In this document: one piece after another, positions 7,614 to 15,900 of the stretch
Numbering within the stretch: the first letter of the stretch is position 1
Layout: every line of letters begins with the position of its first letter
From: Streptomyces omiyaensis
GTDB taxonomy: Bacteria > Actinomycetota > Actinomycetes > Streptomycetales > Streptomycetaceae
DNA length: 50,790 nt
Assembly: GCF_014650895.1 (NCBI RefSeq)
Contig: NZ_BMVV01000038.1
Span: 1-50,790 of the forward strand
Direction of reading: 5' to 3'
Position numbers and translations under genes: made by a program
The notes under the pieces: model-generated
What the model saw: the letters and a program-made list of their open reading frames with translations, nothing else
Databases searched by the model: none
What the model was told of the DNA's origin: nothing

Positions 7614-8465
7614 ATGACGTCCTCCCACGCATCAGGCGGACCCTGGTCCGACCTCGACCGGCCCCCGCTCAACGTCCGCGCCCTGCGCCAGGCGCTCCTC
7701 CTCCCGGAGGGGCTGTGGACCTCGCTCGACGTCGTCCCCACCACCGGGTCGACCAACTCCGACCTCGCCGCGCGCGCCGCCGAACTGCCCGAGGGCGCCG
7801 TGCTCGTCGCCGAGGAGCAGACCTCCGGCCGCGGCCGGCTCGACCGCACCTGGAGCGCCCCCGCCCGGTCCGGTCTCTTCCTCTCCGTGCTGCTCAAGCC
7901 GGACGTGCCCGCCCACCGCCTCGGCTGGCTGCCGCTGCTCACCGGCGTGGCCGCCGCGACCGGCCTCGTGAAGGCGGCCGGCGTCGACGTCTCCCTCAAG
8001 TGGCCCAACGACCTCCTGGTCACGGTCGCCGGCGAGGAGCGCAAGGCCGGCGGCATCCTCGCCGAGCGGGCCGGCGAGGACGGCGTGGTGGTCGGCCTCG
8101 GCCTCAACGTCTCCCTGCGCGCCGGCGAACTGCCCGTCCCCACGGCCGGCTCCCTCCTCCTCGCCGACGCCGTCTCCACCGACCGCGACACGCTGCTCAG
8201 GGCCGTCCTGCGCTCCCTCGCCGACCGGTACGGCGCCTGGGTGCGGGCCGGCGGCGACCCCGAGGCCTCCGGCCTCCTGGAGGCCTACACGGCGGACTGC
8301 TCCACCCTCGGCCGCCGGATCCGCGCCGACCTGCCGGGCGAGCGGACGCTGGAGGGCGAGGCGGTCTCCCTGGACGGCGACGGGCGCCTCGTCGTCGCCA
8401 CCGAGGGCGGCGGCACGGAGGCGGTCGGCGCGGGCGACATCGTCCACCTGCGGGCCGCGGGCTGA
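7614..8465 (+). CDS. birA: Biotin--[acetyl-CoA-carboxylase] ligase
   Basis: The protein has 283 residues. It carries GSTNSDLAARAAE, the biotinyl-5'-AMP loop GRGRLDRTW and KWPNDLLV, and a C-terminal SH3-like domain (TLGRRIRADLPGERTLEGEA). It therefore has the catalytic and C-terminal domains of BirA. The N-terminal helix-turn-helix of E. coli BirA is absent, so it is a mono-functional ligase, not a biotin repressor. It activates biotin with ATP and transfers it to the carboxylase carrier lysine. The divergent pccB and nearby accA2 are the likely clients. Confidence 0.95.
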   Translation: MTSSHASGGPWSDLDRPPLNVRALRQALLLPEGLWTSLDVVPTTGSTNSDLAARAAELPEGAVLVAEEQTSGRGRLDRTWSAPARSGLFLSVLLKPDVPAHRLGWLPLLTGVAAATGLVKAAGVDVSLKWPNDLLVTVAGEERKAGGILAERAGEDGVVVGLGLNVSLRAGELPVPTAGSLLLADAVSTDRDTLLRAVLRSLADRYGAWVRAGGDPEASGLLEAYTADCSTLGRRIRADLPGERTLEGEAVSLDGDGRLVVATEGGGTEAVGAGDIVHLRAAG

Positions 8466-8580
8466 TCCCCGTACCGTTCCGGCGTGAGCCAGCCCACACC
8501 TGTCGTATCGTGGAGCGCGATCCAGGCGAACAGATCGGCAGGACAGTGGGCAGCGGCAGGGAACGGGCAGGAGGCGGCCG

Positions 8581-9759
8581 GTGACCGTCGACGACGCGAA
8601 CACGGGCGACGGCCGGTCCGGGCCCCCGGAGCCGCCGGAGACGGCGGCGCCCGCCGAGGCCTCGGCGTACCCGACTCCCCACCACGCCGTCGACCACACG
8701 GTCGAGCCGACCGACGACCCGCTCGCCATCCGGCTGGAACAGCTCATCCTCGGCGCCGACCGCCGCTACACCCCCTTCCAGGCCGCCCGTACCGCCGGCG
8801 TCTCCATGGAGCTGGCCTCCCGCTTCTGGCGGGCCATGGGCTTCGCCGACATCGGACAGGCCAAGGCGCTCACCGAGGCCGACGTGCTCGCCCTGCGGCG
8901 GCTCGCCGGCCTCGTCGAGGCGGGACTGCTCAGCGAGCCGATGGCGGTCCAGGTGGCCCGCTCCACCGGGCAGACCACCGCCCGACTGGCCGAATGGCAG
9001 ATCGATTCCTTCCTGGAGGGGCTGACCGAGCCGCCCGAGCCCGGCATGACCCGCGCCGAGGTCACCTACCCCCTGGTCGAGCTGCTCCTGCCGGAGCTGG
9101 AGGAGTTCCTGATCTACGTGTGGCGGCGGCAGCTCGCCGCCGCCACCGGCCGGGTCGCGCAGGCGGCCGACGACGAGGAGATGGTCGACCGCCGCCTCGC
9201 CGTGGGCTTCGCCGACCTCGTCGGCTTCACCCGCCTCACCCGCCGCCTGGAGGAGGAGGAGCTCGGCGAGCTGGTCGAGGCCTTCGAGACCACCTGCGCC
9301 GACCTGGTCGCCGCGCACGGCGGCCGGCTCATCAAGACCCTCGGCGACGAGGTGCTGTACGCGGCCGACGACGCCGGCATCGCCGCCGAGATCGCGCTCC
9401 GCCTGATCGAGACGCTCAGCCAGGACGAGACCATGCCGGCGCTGCGGGTCGGCATCGCCTTCGGCACCGTCACGACCCGGATGGGCGACGTCTTCGGCAC
9501 CACCGTGAACCTCGCCAGCCGGCTCACCTCGATAGCGCCCAAGGACGCCGTGCTGGTCGACAGCGCCTTCGCCCAGGAGCTGACCCGCACCGGCGAGGTC
9601 CCCGTCTCGGAGGCCGGGGTGGCGGAGGAGGCGGCCCTCGCCGAGAAGGAGGGCCGGCCCCCGAGGTCGTACCGCTTCGCGCTCCAGCCGATGTGGCAGC
9701 GCTCGGTCCGCGGCCTCGGTGTCGTGGAGCCCTGGCTCCTGAACCGCCGTCCGACCTAA
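8581..9759 (+). CDS. cya: Class III adenylate cyclase
   Basis: The 392-residue protein starts at GTG 8581, with AGGAGG upstream. The C-terminal catalytic domain (about residues 205-330) shows GFADLVGFTRL, whose Asp binds metal, then LIKTLGDEVLYAAD with the second Asp, and NLASRL with the transition-state Asn and Arg. The N-terminal 200 residues are helical and cytoplasmic with no membrane span. Position next to birA matches the single S. coelicolor adenylate cyclase, required for spore germination. The product should be cAMP, acting through Crp. Confidence 0.92.
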   Translation: MTVDDANTGDGRSGPPEPPETAAPAEASAYPTPHHAVDHTVEPTDDPLAIRLEQLILGADRRYTPFQAARTAGVSMELASRFWRAMGFADIGQAKALTEADVLALRRLAGLVEAGLLSEPMAVQVARSTGQTTARLAEWQIDSFLEGLTEPPEPGMTRAEVTYPLVELLLPELEEFLIYVWRRQLAAATGRVAQAADDEEMVDRRLAVGFADLVGFTRLTRRLEEEELGELVEAFETTCADLVAAHGGRLIKTLGDEVLYAADDAGIAAEIALRLIETLSQDETMPALRVGIAFGTVTTRMGDVFGTTVNLASRLTSIAPKDAVLVDSAFAQELTRTGEVPVSEAGVAEEAALAEKEGRPPRSYRFALQPMWQRSVRGLGVVEPWLLNRRPT

Positions 9760-9762
9760 GAT

Positions 9763-9803
9763 CCCTCCCGGTGACACATGTGAACCGTCGTTAACCGGGA
9801 GGG
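9763..9803 (+). promoter_or_regulatory. Hairpin covering the enoyl-CoA hydratase ribosome binding site
   Basis: CCCTCCCGGT (9763-9772) pairs perfectly with ACCGGGAGGG (9794-9803), with a 21-base loop. The right arm contains the GGGAGG that would be the ribosome binding site for the ATG at 9812. It may be a terminator for cya, or it may block translation of the next gene in read-through RNA. Confidence 0.45.
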
Positions 9804-9811
9804 CCTGGGGT

Positions 9812-10600
9812 ATGTCCGAGCAGCGTTTTGGTGAGTTCGTGCTGATCCGCAAGGAGGGGCACGTCGCCGAGTTCGTCCTCGACCGGCCCAAGGCGATGAA
9901 CGCGGTCTCCTCGGAGATGGCCCGCTCCATCGGCGAGGCCTGTGCGGCGCTCGCCGCCGACCGGGAGGTCCGGGTCACCGTCCTGAGCTCGTCGAACGAC
10001 CGGGCCTTCTGCGTCGGCGCCGACCTCAAGGAGCGCAACTCCTTCACCGACGCCGAGCTGGTCCGCCAGCGGCCCACCGCCCGCGCCGCCTACACCGGCG
10101 TCCTGGAGCTGCCGATGCCCACCGTCGCCGCCGTGCACGGCTTCGCCCTCGGCGGCGGCTACGAGCTGGCGCTCGCCTGCGACCTGATCGTCGCCGACGC
10201 CACCACCGTCGTCGGCCTCCCCGAGGTCTCCGTCGGCGTCATCCCGGGCGGCGGCGGCACGCAGCTGCTGCCGCGCCGGGTGGGCGCCGCGCGCGCCGCC
10301 GAGCTGGTCTTCACGGCCCGCCGGGTGGAGGCGGGCGAGGCGCGCGAGCTGGGCCTCGTGGACGTCGTCGCGGAGGACGCCCGCACGGCCGCCCTGGAGC
10401 TCGCCGGGCGGATCGCGGCGAACTCCCCGGTGGGGCTGCGGGCCGCGAAGAAGGCGATGCGGCTCGGCCAGGGCCTGGACCTGCGGGCCGGCCTGGAGGT
10501 CGAGGACGCGGCCTGGCGCTCGGTGGCCTTCTCCGGCGACCGTGCCGAGGGCGTGGCGGCGTTCAACGAGAAGCGGAAGCCGGCCTGGCCCGGCGAGTGA
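9812..10600 (+). CDS. Enoyl-CoA hydratase/isomerase family protein
   Basis: The 262-residue crotonase-fold protein has the N-terminal beta segment VAEFVLDRPKAMNAVSSEM. The first oxyanion-hole segment is AFCVGADLKE and the second is HGFALGGGYELALACD. The catalytic-glutamate region VGLPEVSVGVIPGGGGTQLLPR carries Glu in the GLPEV position. It most likely hydrates trans-2-enoyl-CoA in fatty-acid or branched-chain amino-acid breakdown. The exact substrate cannot be set. It follows cya by 52 bases on the same strand. Confidence 0.9.
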   Translation: MSEQRFGEFVLIRKEGHVAEFVLDRPKAMNAVSSEMARSIGEACAALAADREVRVTVLSSSNDRAFCVGADLKERNSFTDAELVRQRPTARAAYTGVLELPMPTVAAVHGFALGGGYELALACDLIVADATTVVGLPEVSVGVIPGGGGTQLLPRRVGAARAAELVFTARRVEAGEARELGLVDVVAEDARTAALELAGRIAANSPVGLRAAKKAMRLGQGLDLRAGLEVEDAAWRSVAFSGDRAEGVAAFNEKRKPAWPGE

Positions 10601-10673
10601 CGCGATTGATCCGATCTCGTACCAAAGGTCACTTTCCGTGACGTCTCGGAGGGGAAAACGGATCAAACCTCCC

Positions 10674-10679
10674 TAAGCT
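10674..10679 (+). promoter_or_regulatory. Candidate -10 box for the GGDEF gene
   Basis: TAAGCT lies six bases before the ATG at 10686. The intervening GGAGGA touches the start codon, so it is too close to act as a normal ribosome binding site. This fits a leaderless transcript. Confidence 0.4.
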
Positions 10680-10685
10680 GGAGGA

Positions 10686-11819
10686 ATGGGAGAGGACGTG
10701 CGGCTGCGGGCCGTGGTGGCGCTGGCGCAGGGGATGGCGGCGGCGCACACCCCGCGGGAGTTCTGGCGGGCCGCGGCGCTCGGGGCGAGCGCCGGACTGG
10801 ACGGGAGCTTCGGCGCCCTGTCGGTCTGGGAGCGGGACCACGGGCGGCTGCGGGTGCTGGTGAACGCCGGGGACCGGGCGGCGGGGGAGGAGGAGTTCCC
10901 CGACGCGGAGACCTATCCGGTCCACCAGTTCCCCGAGATCACCGAGTTCCTGCACGAGCGGTGGGCGGTCGGCGCCGGCCCGCACGCCTGGGTCGAGACC
11001 GCCGACGCGCCCGTCCTCACCGGCCGCGTGGCGGGCCTGCGGCGGCGCGGCCGGTCCTGCTGCGTGGTCGCCCCGGTCGTGCTGCACGGCCGGGCCTGGG
11101 GCGAGCTGTACGTGGCCCGGCCCGCGGGGGCGAAACCTTTCACCGGCGCCGACGCGGACTTCGCGAACGTCCTCGCGGCGGTCGTCGCGGCCGGCATCGC
11201 CCAGGCCGAGCGCCTGGAGGAGGTCCGCAAGCTCGCCTTCACCGACCCGCTCACCGGCCTCGCCAACCGCCGCGCGGTCGACGCGCGCCTCGACGAGGCC
11301 ATCGAGCGCTACCGCGTCGACGGCCTGGTCGTCAGCCTCGTCGTCTGCGACCTCAACGGCCTCAAGCGGGTCAACGACACCCACGGGCACGCCGTCGGCG
11401 ACCGCCTCCTCGAACGCTTCGGCTCCGTCCTCTCCCGCTGCGGCGCCCGGCTGCCCGGCGCCCTCGCGGCCCGCCTCGGCGGCGACGAGTTCTGCCTCCT
11501 GGCGGTCGGGCCCACGGCCGACGAGGTGGTCGCGGTGGCGGAGGAGCTCTGCGTCCGCGCCGCCGAGCTGGAGCTGGGGGAGGGGGTGGCCTGCGGGGTC
11601 GCCTCCACCGGCGACCCCATCGGCCCCCTGAAGTCCGCCCGCCGCCTCTTCCGCCTCGCCGACGCGGCCCAGTACCGGGCCAAGGCCGCCCGCTCCGCGA
11701 AGCCGGTCGTCGCCGGCCGCGACGGCACCGTCATCCGCCTGGCCGACGCCCCGCCCGGCGCCCGCGACCGCCGCCGCTTCCGCGACGCCCCGACCCTCGA
11801 CCTGCCGCCGGAACCGTGA
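10686..11819 (+). CDS. GAF-GGDEF diguanylate cyclase, probably CdgE
   Basis: The protein has 377 residues. The N-terminal part (about 15-175) is a GAF-like sensory domain with no membrane segment. A GGDEF domain follows, starting FTDPLTGLANRRAVDARL and carrying an intact GGDEF active-site motif in LAARLGGDEFCLL. The RxxD product-inhibition site expected nine residues before GGDEF is missing, so feedback inhibition is unlikely. The expected reaction is two GTP to cyclic di-GMP, which in Streptomyces holds BldD as a dimer and delays development. The position corresponds to the S. coelicolor gene I recall as cdgE; I leave the symbol blank. Confidence 0.88.
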   Translation: MGEDVRLRAVVALAQGMAAAHTPREFWRAAALGASAGLDGSFGALSVWERDHGRLRVLVNAGDRAAGEEEFPDAETYPVHQFPEITEFLHERWAVGAGPHAWVETADAPVLTGRVAGLRRRGRSCCVVAPVVLHGRAWGELYVARPAGAKPFTGADADFANVLAAVVAAGIAQAERLEEVRKLAFTDPLTGLANRRAVDARLDEAIERYRVDGLVVSLVVCDLNGLKRVNDTHGHAVGDRLLERFGSVLSRCGARLPGALAARLGGDEFCLLAVGPTADEVVAVAEELCVRAAELELGEGVACGVASTGDPIGPLKSARRLFRLADAAQYRAKAARSAKPVVAGRDGTVIRLADAPPGARDRRRFRDAPTLDLPPEP

Positions 11820-11841
11820 CGGGCCGCCGCGCGCGCGAACC

Positions 11842-11884
11842 CCTCCGTCCGGCCGCCCCACGGCCGGGGGCGGCCGGACGGAGG
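11842..11884 (+). terminator. Strong hairpin terminator
   Basis: A perfect 18-bp inverted repeat (arms 11842-11859 and 11867-11884, seven-base loop) lies between the GGDEF gene and hutH. Confidence 0.85.
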
Positions 11885-11925
11885 TAAGGGGCCGCGCCCC
11901 GGTGGGCGGGTGACACATTGCCTAG

Positions 11926-11953
11926 TGACAGGTCGGTCTTCAATCCGTAGGGT
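11926..11953 (+). promoter_or_regulatory. Candidate hutH promoter, probably leaderless
   Basis: TGACAG (11926-11931) and TAGGGT (11948-11953) are separated by 16 bases. The expected start of transcription falls at or next to the hutH ATG at 11961, and no ribosome binding site precedes that ATG. Confidence 0.5.
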
Positions 11954-11960
11954 GCTGAAT

Positions 11961-13508
11961 ATGGATATGCAGACAGTCGTTCTCGGCACGTCCGGCACGA
12001 CCCCGCAGGACGTCATCGCCGTCGCCCGCCACGGCGCCCGTGTCGAGCTGTCGGAGGGGGCCGTCGCGGCGCTCGCCGCCTCCCGCGCCGTCGTCGACGC
12101 GCTCGCCGCCAAGCCCGAGCCCGTCTACGGCGTCTCCACCGGGTTCGGCGCCCTCGCCACCCGGCACATCGACCACGAGCTGCGCACGCAGCTCCAGCGG
12201 AACATCGTCCGCTCGCACGCCGCCGGCATGGGCCCGCGCGTCGAGCGCGAGGTCGTCCGCGCCCTCATGTTCCTGCGGCTCAAGACCGTCGCCTCCGGCC
12301 GCACCGGCGTCCGCCCCGAGGTCGCGCGGACCATGGCCGACGTCCTCAACGCCGGCATCACCCCGGTCGTCCACGAGTACGGCTCCCTCGGCTGCTCCGG
12401 CGACCTCGCCCCGCTCTCCCACTGCGCGCTCGCGCTCATGGGCGAGGGCGACGCCGAAGGACCCGACGGCACCGTGAAGCCCGCCGGCGAGCTGCTCGCC
12501 GCCGCCGGCATCGAGCCCGTCGTCCTGCGCGAGAAGGAGGGCCTCGCCCTCCTCAACGGCACCGACGGCATGCTCGGCATGCTGATCATGGCCCTCGCCG
12601 ACCTCGACACCCTCTACAAGTCGGCCGACGTCACCGCCGCGCTCTCCCTCGAAGCCCTCCTCGGCACCGAGAAGGTCCTCGAACCCGAGCTGCACGCCAT
12701 CCGCCCCCACCCCGGCCAGGCCGCCTCCGCCGCCAACATGCTGGCCGTCCTCAAGGGCTCCGGCCTCACCGGCCACTTCCAGGCCGGCGAGGCCCCCCGC
12801 GTCCAGGACGCCTACTCGATCCGCTGCGCCCCGCAGGTCGCCGGCGCCGGCCGCGACACCATGGCCCACGCCCTGCTCGTCGCCGAGCGCGAGCTCGCCG
12901 CCGCCGTCGACAACCCCGTCGTGCTGTCCACCGGCGAGGTCCGCTCCAACGGCAACTTCCACGGCGCCCCCGTCGCGTACGTCCTCGACTTCCTCGCCAT
13001 CGCCGCCGCCGACCTCGGCTCCATCGCCGAGCGCCGCACCGACCGGCTCCTCGACAAGAACCGCAGCCACGGCCTGCCGCCCTTCCTCGCCGACGACGCC
13101 GGCGTCGACTCGGGCCTCATGATCGCCCAGTACACGCAGGCCGCCCTGGTCAGCGAGATGAAGCGGCTCGCCGTCCCGGCCTCCGCCGACTCCATCCCGT
13201 CCTCGGCGATGCAGGAGGACCACGTCTCCATGGGCTGGTCCGCCGCCCGCAAGCTGCGCACCGCCGTCGGCAACCTCGCCCGGATCATCGCCGTCGAGCT
13301 GTACGCCGCCACCCGCGGCATCGAGCTGCGCCACGGCCTCACCCCCGCCCCCGCCTCGCGGGCCGCCATCGACGCCCTGCGCGCCGCCGGCGTCGAGGGC
13401 CCCGGCCCGGACCGCTTCCTCGCCCCCGACCTGGCCGCCGCCGACGCCTTCGTGCGCGAGGGCCGCCTGGTCGCCGCCGTCGAGCCGGTCACCGGTCCGC
13501 TGGCCTGA
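11961..13508 (+). CDS. hutH: Histidine ammonia-lyase
   Basis: The 515-residue protein from the ATG at 11961 begins MDMQTVVLGTSGTTPQDV. The frame stays open to 11910, but that segment contains the promoter and is not coding. YGVSTGFGALATRHI and the MIO-forming tripeptide in GSLGCSGDLAPLSH are present. Here the triad is Cys-Ser-Gly instead of Ala-Ser-Gly, as in known Streptomyces HutH. The enzyme deaminates L-histidine to urocanate, the first step of histidine use as carbon and nitrogen source. A second ATG at 11967 is possible. Confidence 0.96.
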   Translation: MDMQTVVLGTSGTTPQDVIAVARHGARVELSEGAVAALAASRAVVDALAAKPEPVYGVSTGFGALATRHIDHELRTQLQRNIVRSHAAGMGPRVEREVVRALMFLRLKTVASGRTGVRPEVARTMADVLNAGITPVVHEYGSLGCSGDLAPLSHCALALMGEGDAEGPDGTVKPAGELLAAAGIEPVVLREKEGLALLNGTDGMLGMLIMALADLDTLYKSADVTAALSLEALLGTEKVLEPELHAIRPHPGQAASAANMLAVLKGSGLTGHFQAGEAPRVQDAYSIRCAPQVAGAGRDTMAHALLVAERELAAAVDNPVVLSTGEVRSNGNFHGAPVAYVLDFLAIAAADLGSIAERRTDRLLDKNRSHGLPPFLADDAGVDSGLMIAQYTQAALVSEMKRLAVPASADSIPSSAMQEDHVSMGWSAARKLRTAVGNLARIIAVELYAATRGIELRHGLTPAPASRAAIDALRAAGVEGPGPDRFLAPDLAAADAFVREGRLVAAVEPVTGPLA

Positions 13509-13527
13509 CCCCCGCGGGACGCCGCAC

Positions 13528-13553
13528 CGGGCCGCCCCCGAGGGGGCGGCCCG
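13528..13553. terminator. Bidirectional hairpin terminator
   Basis: CGGGCCGCCCCC and GGGGGCGGCCCG form a perfect 12-bp stem with a two-base centre. It lies between the convergent hutH and the LAETG protein gene. Confidence 0.8.
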
Positions 13554-13559
13554 CCGTGT

Positions 13560-13835
13560 TCAGGAGGCGCGCCCGTGCCGCCGCATCGCCAGCGCCACGA
13601 AGCCCGCGCCCACCCCGAGGAAGCCCGTCCCGCCCAGCACGTACGCGGTGGTGTCCGGGCCGCCGGTCTCGGCGAGCCGGTCCCCGCCCCCCTCGCCGGC
13701 GGGCTGGAGGCTCCCGCCGCGCACCGCGGCCCCGCCCGTGCCGTCGGAGGCGTTGGCCGACGGGACGAACCACAGGGCGCACAGCAGGGTCCCCGCCGCG
13801 GTGGCGGTCAGCAGCGGACGTCGGGCGGCGGACAC
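13560..13835 (-). CDS. Small LAETG cell-wall-anchored surface protein
   Basis: The product has about 91 residues from the GTG at 13835. GTG 13856 is an alternative start; the frame further upstream is not coding. It has a signal peptide (VSAARRPLLTATAAGTLLCA..., cleaved near ANAS) and a Gly-rich linker. The sorting signal LAETGG is followed by a hydrophobic helix and the basic tail RRHGRAS. LAxTG is the form recognised by Streptomyces class E sortases. The mature exported part is only about 40 residues, so it has almost no room for a folded domain. Role unknown. Confidence 0.8.
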   Translation of the reverse strand: MSAARRPLLTATAAGTLLCALWFVPSANASDGTGGAAVRGGSLQPAGEGGGDRLAETGGPDTTAYVLGGTGFLGVGAGFVALAMRRHGRAS

Positions 13836-13937
13836 GTGGATCTCGTTCTCCCTCACGGCAGGCCCCGCGGCCGGACCGCGGTGGGCAGATGCTAATGAAC
13901 ACAGCGGGTCGCGGGAAAGCCGAGGCCGGGCAGACCC

Positions 13938-13943
13938 TACGCT
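13938..13943 (+). promoter_or_regulatory. Candidate -10 box for leaderless 13951 gene
   Basis: TACGCT is seven bases before the ATG at 13951, with no ribosome binding site between them. Confidence 0.4.
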
Positions 13944-13950
13944 CCCAGCC

Positions 13951-14316
13951 ATGAGCACCTCCGAAATCCCCGGCACCCCCGACACCCCCGACACCGGCAC
14001 CACCACCCGTCACGTCCGGCTCCGCGTCGACATCGTCCTGGAGATCGACGGCCCCGCCGAGCTGACCGCCGCCGCGGAAGGGCGGATCGACTCCGACGAG
14101 TTCATGCCGGCCGAGGAGCGCGAGCACGCCCGCGCGGCCGTCCGGGAGGACCCCTCCGAGGCCCTCGCCTACCTCGTGGAGCCCTTCGACCTGGTCCGCG
14201 ACCTGCCGGGCGTCGAACTCGTCCAGGCCGCCTGGAGCAGCGAGGAGGTCGACTACGACCCCGACGCGATGGAGTGGGAGCTCGACGAGGAGGATGGGGA
14301 CGGGGAGGACGACTGA
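13951..14316 (+). CDS. Acidic conserved protein, function unknown
   Basis: The protein has 121 residues, beginning MSTSEIPGTPDTPDTG. The first 20 residues are disordered Pro/Thr-rich. A compact region (about 20-100) starts RHVRLRVDIVLEIDG and includes SDEFMPAEEREHARAAVRED, followed by a highly acidic C-terminal tail (DEEDGDGEDD). There is no signal peptide or membrane span, so it is probably cytoplasmic. The longer open frame back to 13648 overlaps the opposite-strand gene and is rejected. I recognise no named family. Confidence 0.8.
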   Translation: MSTSEIPGTPDTPDTGTTTRHVRLRVDIVLEIDGPAELTAAAEGRIDSDEFMPAEEREHARAAVREDPSEALAYLVEPFDLVRDLPGVELVQAAWSSEEVDYDPDAMEWELDEEDGDGEDD

Positions 14317-14332
14317 ACGCGGCTGTTCGCGG

Positions 14333-14360
14333 GGCCCCGGGACGGCGTCCCGGGGCCTTT
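14333..14360 (+). terminator. Hairpin terminator with short T-run
   Basis: GGCCCCGGGAC and GTCCCGGGGCC pair around GGC, followed by TTT. Confidence 0.8.
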
Positions 14361-14510
14361 GCGCGCCGAGGCGGGCCCCCTCGGGGAACCGGAGGGCCCG
14401 CCCGTGCGTGTCGAACAGTGTTGTTCAGTGGTCTTCCCCACAAACCCGCTGCTTCCGGAACCGGAGCGGGGGCATGGGTGTTCTGATGGATTGACAGGGA
14501 ATCGGCGACG

Positions 14511-15782
14511 ATGGAGAAGCGTGTGATGACGGTCGGCAAGCGCCGCAGGAGCCTGGCCGCGGCGGCAGCGGTGCTCAGCGGCGTACTCGTCCTCTCGGCC
14601 TGCAACGACGACGACACGGCCGGTGCCGGCGCGTCCGGTTCGCCGACCGCCCCGTCACAGGCCCAGGTCGACGAGGCGGCCCAGCAGAAGACCTCCAAGG
14701 CGCAGATCACGATCGCGCCGGAGAACGGCTCGCAGAACGCCTCGATCAACAACGCCGCCAAGGTCGCCGTCACCGACGGCAAGCTCACCGAGGTCACCAT
14801 GACCTCCGCCGAGGGCACCGCGGTCAAGGGCGAGATAGCGGCCGACGGCCTCTCCTGGAAGCCGACCGGCCAGCTGGAGCGCGCCACCGTCTACAAGATC
14901 GCCGCCACCGCCGTCGACGCGGCGGGCCTGGAGGCGCACGAGAACTCCTCCTTCACCACCGTGTCGAAGGAGAACAGCTTCATCGGCAACTTCACCCCCG
15001 AGGACGGCTCGACCGTCGGCGTGGGCATGCCGGTCTCGATCAACTTCAACAAGGCGATCACCGACAAGAAGGCCGTCCAGGGCGGCATCAAGGTCTCCTC
15101 CAGCTCCGGCCAGGAGATCGTCGGCCACTGGTTCAACTCGACCCGGCTCGACTTCCGCCCGGACGACTACTGGAAGGCCGGCACGACCGTCACCCTCAAG
15201 CTCGACCTCGACGGCGTCGAGGGCGCCGACGGCGTCTTCGGCGTCCAGCAGAAGACCGTCACCTTCAAGGTCGGCCGCAGCCAGGTCTCCACGGTCGACG
15301 TCGCGAAGAAGACCATGACCGTCGTGCGCGACGGCAAGGTGATCCGGACGATCCCGATCTCCGCCGGCTCCCCGGACAACACCACCTACAACGGCGAGAT
15401 GGTGATCTCCGAGAAGTTCAAGGAGACCCGGATGAACGGCGCCACCGTCGGCTTCACCGACTCCGACGGCAAGGGCGAGTACGACATCAAGGACGTGCCG
15501 CACGCCATGCGCCTGTCCACCTCCGGCACCTTCATCCACGGCAACTACTGGGGCGCCCGCTCCATCTTCGGCTCCGTCAACACCAGCCACGGCTGCGTGG
15601 GCCTCGCCGACGTCAAGGGCGCCGGCGACCCCAACCAGACGGCCGCCTGGTTCTACGACCAGTCGATCACCGGTGACGTCGTGATCGTCAAGAACTCCAA
15701 GGACAAGACGATCGCCCCCGACAACGGCCTCAACGGCTGGAACATGGACTGGTCGGCCTGGAAGGCCGGCTCGGCGCTCTGA
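14511..15782 (+). CDS. L,D-transpeptidase lipoprotein
   Basis: The protein has up to 423 residues. The ATG at 14511 and the ATG at 14526 (GGAG nine bases before it) are both plausible starts. A lipoprotein signal ends in the lipobox LSAC. Two Ig-like bacterial L,D-transpeptidase N-terminal domains follow (about 55-255), then a YkuD catalytic domain. That domain has FIHGNYWG and SHGCVGL; the catalytic Cys is at about residue 362. It should form 3-3 cross-links in peptidoglycan outside the membrane, which are abundant in Streptomyces. It is a single gene with its own terminator. Confidence 0.93.
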   Translation: MEKRVMTVGKRRRSLAAAAAVLSGVLVLSACNDDDTAGAGASGSPTAPSQAQVDEAAQQKTSKAQITIAPENGSQNASINNAAKVAVTDGKLTEVTMTSAEGTAVKGEIAADGLSWKPTGQLERATVYKIAATAVDAAGLEAHENSSFTTVSKENSFIGNFTPEDGSTVGVGMPVSINFNKAITDKKAVQGGIKVSSSSGQEIVGHWFNSTRLDFRPDDYWKAGTTVTLKLDLDGVEGADGVFGVQQKTVTFKVGRSQVSTVDVAKKTMTVVRDGKVIRTIPISAGSPDNTTYNGEMVISEKFKETRMNGATVGFTDSDGKGEYDIKDVPHAMRLSTSGTFIHGNYWGARSIFGSVNTSHGCVGLADVKGAGDPNQTAAWFYDQSITGDVVIVKNSKDKTIAPDNGLNGWNMDWSAWKAGSAL

Positions 15783-15810
15783 TCCGCCGCCGTCCCCGCG
15801 GGACCCGCAC

Positions 15811-15847
15811 GGGAAGGGCCCCCTCCGCTCCGGAGGGGGCCCTTCCC
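15811..15847 (+). terminator. Hairpin terminator
   Basis: A perfect 16-bp stem (GGGAAGGGCCCCCTCC with its complement) and a five-base loop lie directly downstream of the L,D-transpeptidase gene. Confidence 0.85.
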
Positions 15848-15900
15848 GCATGACCTCCGGGGTAATCGACCCCGGCGCCGCGCCCCGGCACGCTGGTCCC

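Noticed and set aside
11910..11960. Extended N-terminus of HutH
   Set aside because: The 17 extra codons contain the -35 and -10 boxes, and the family begins at MDM.
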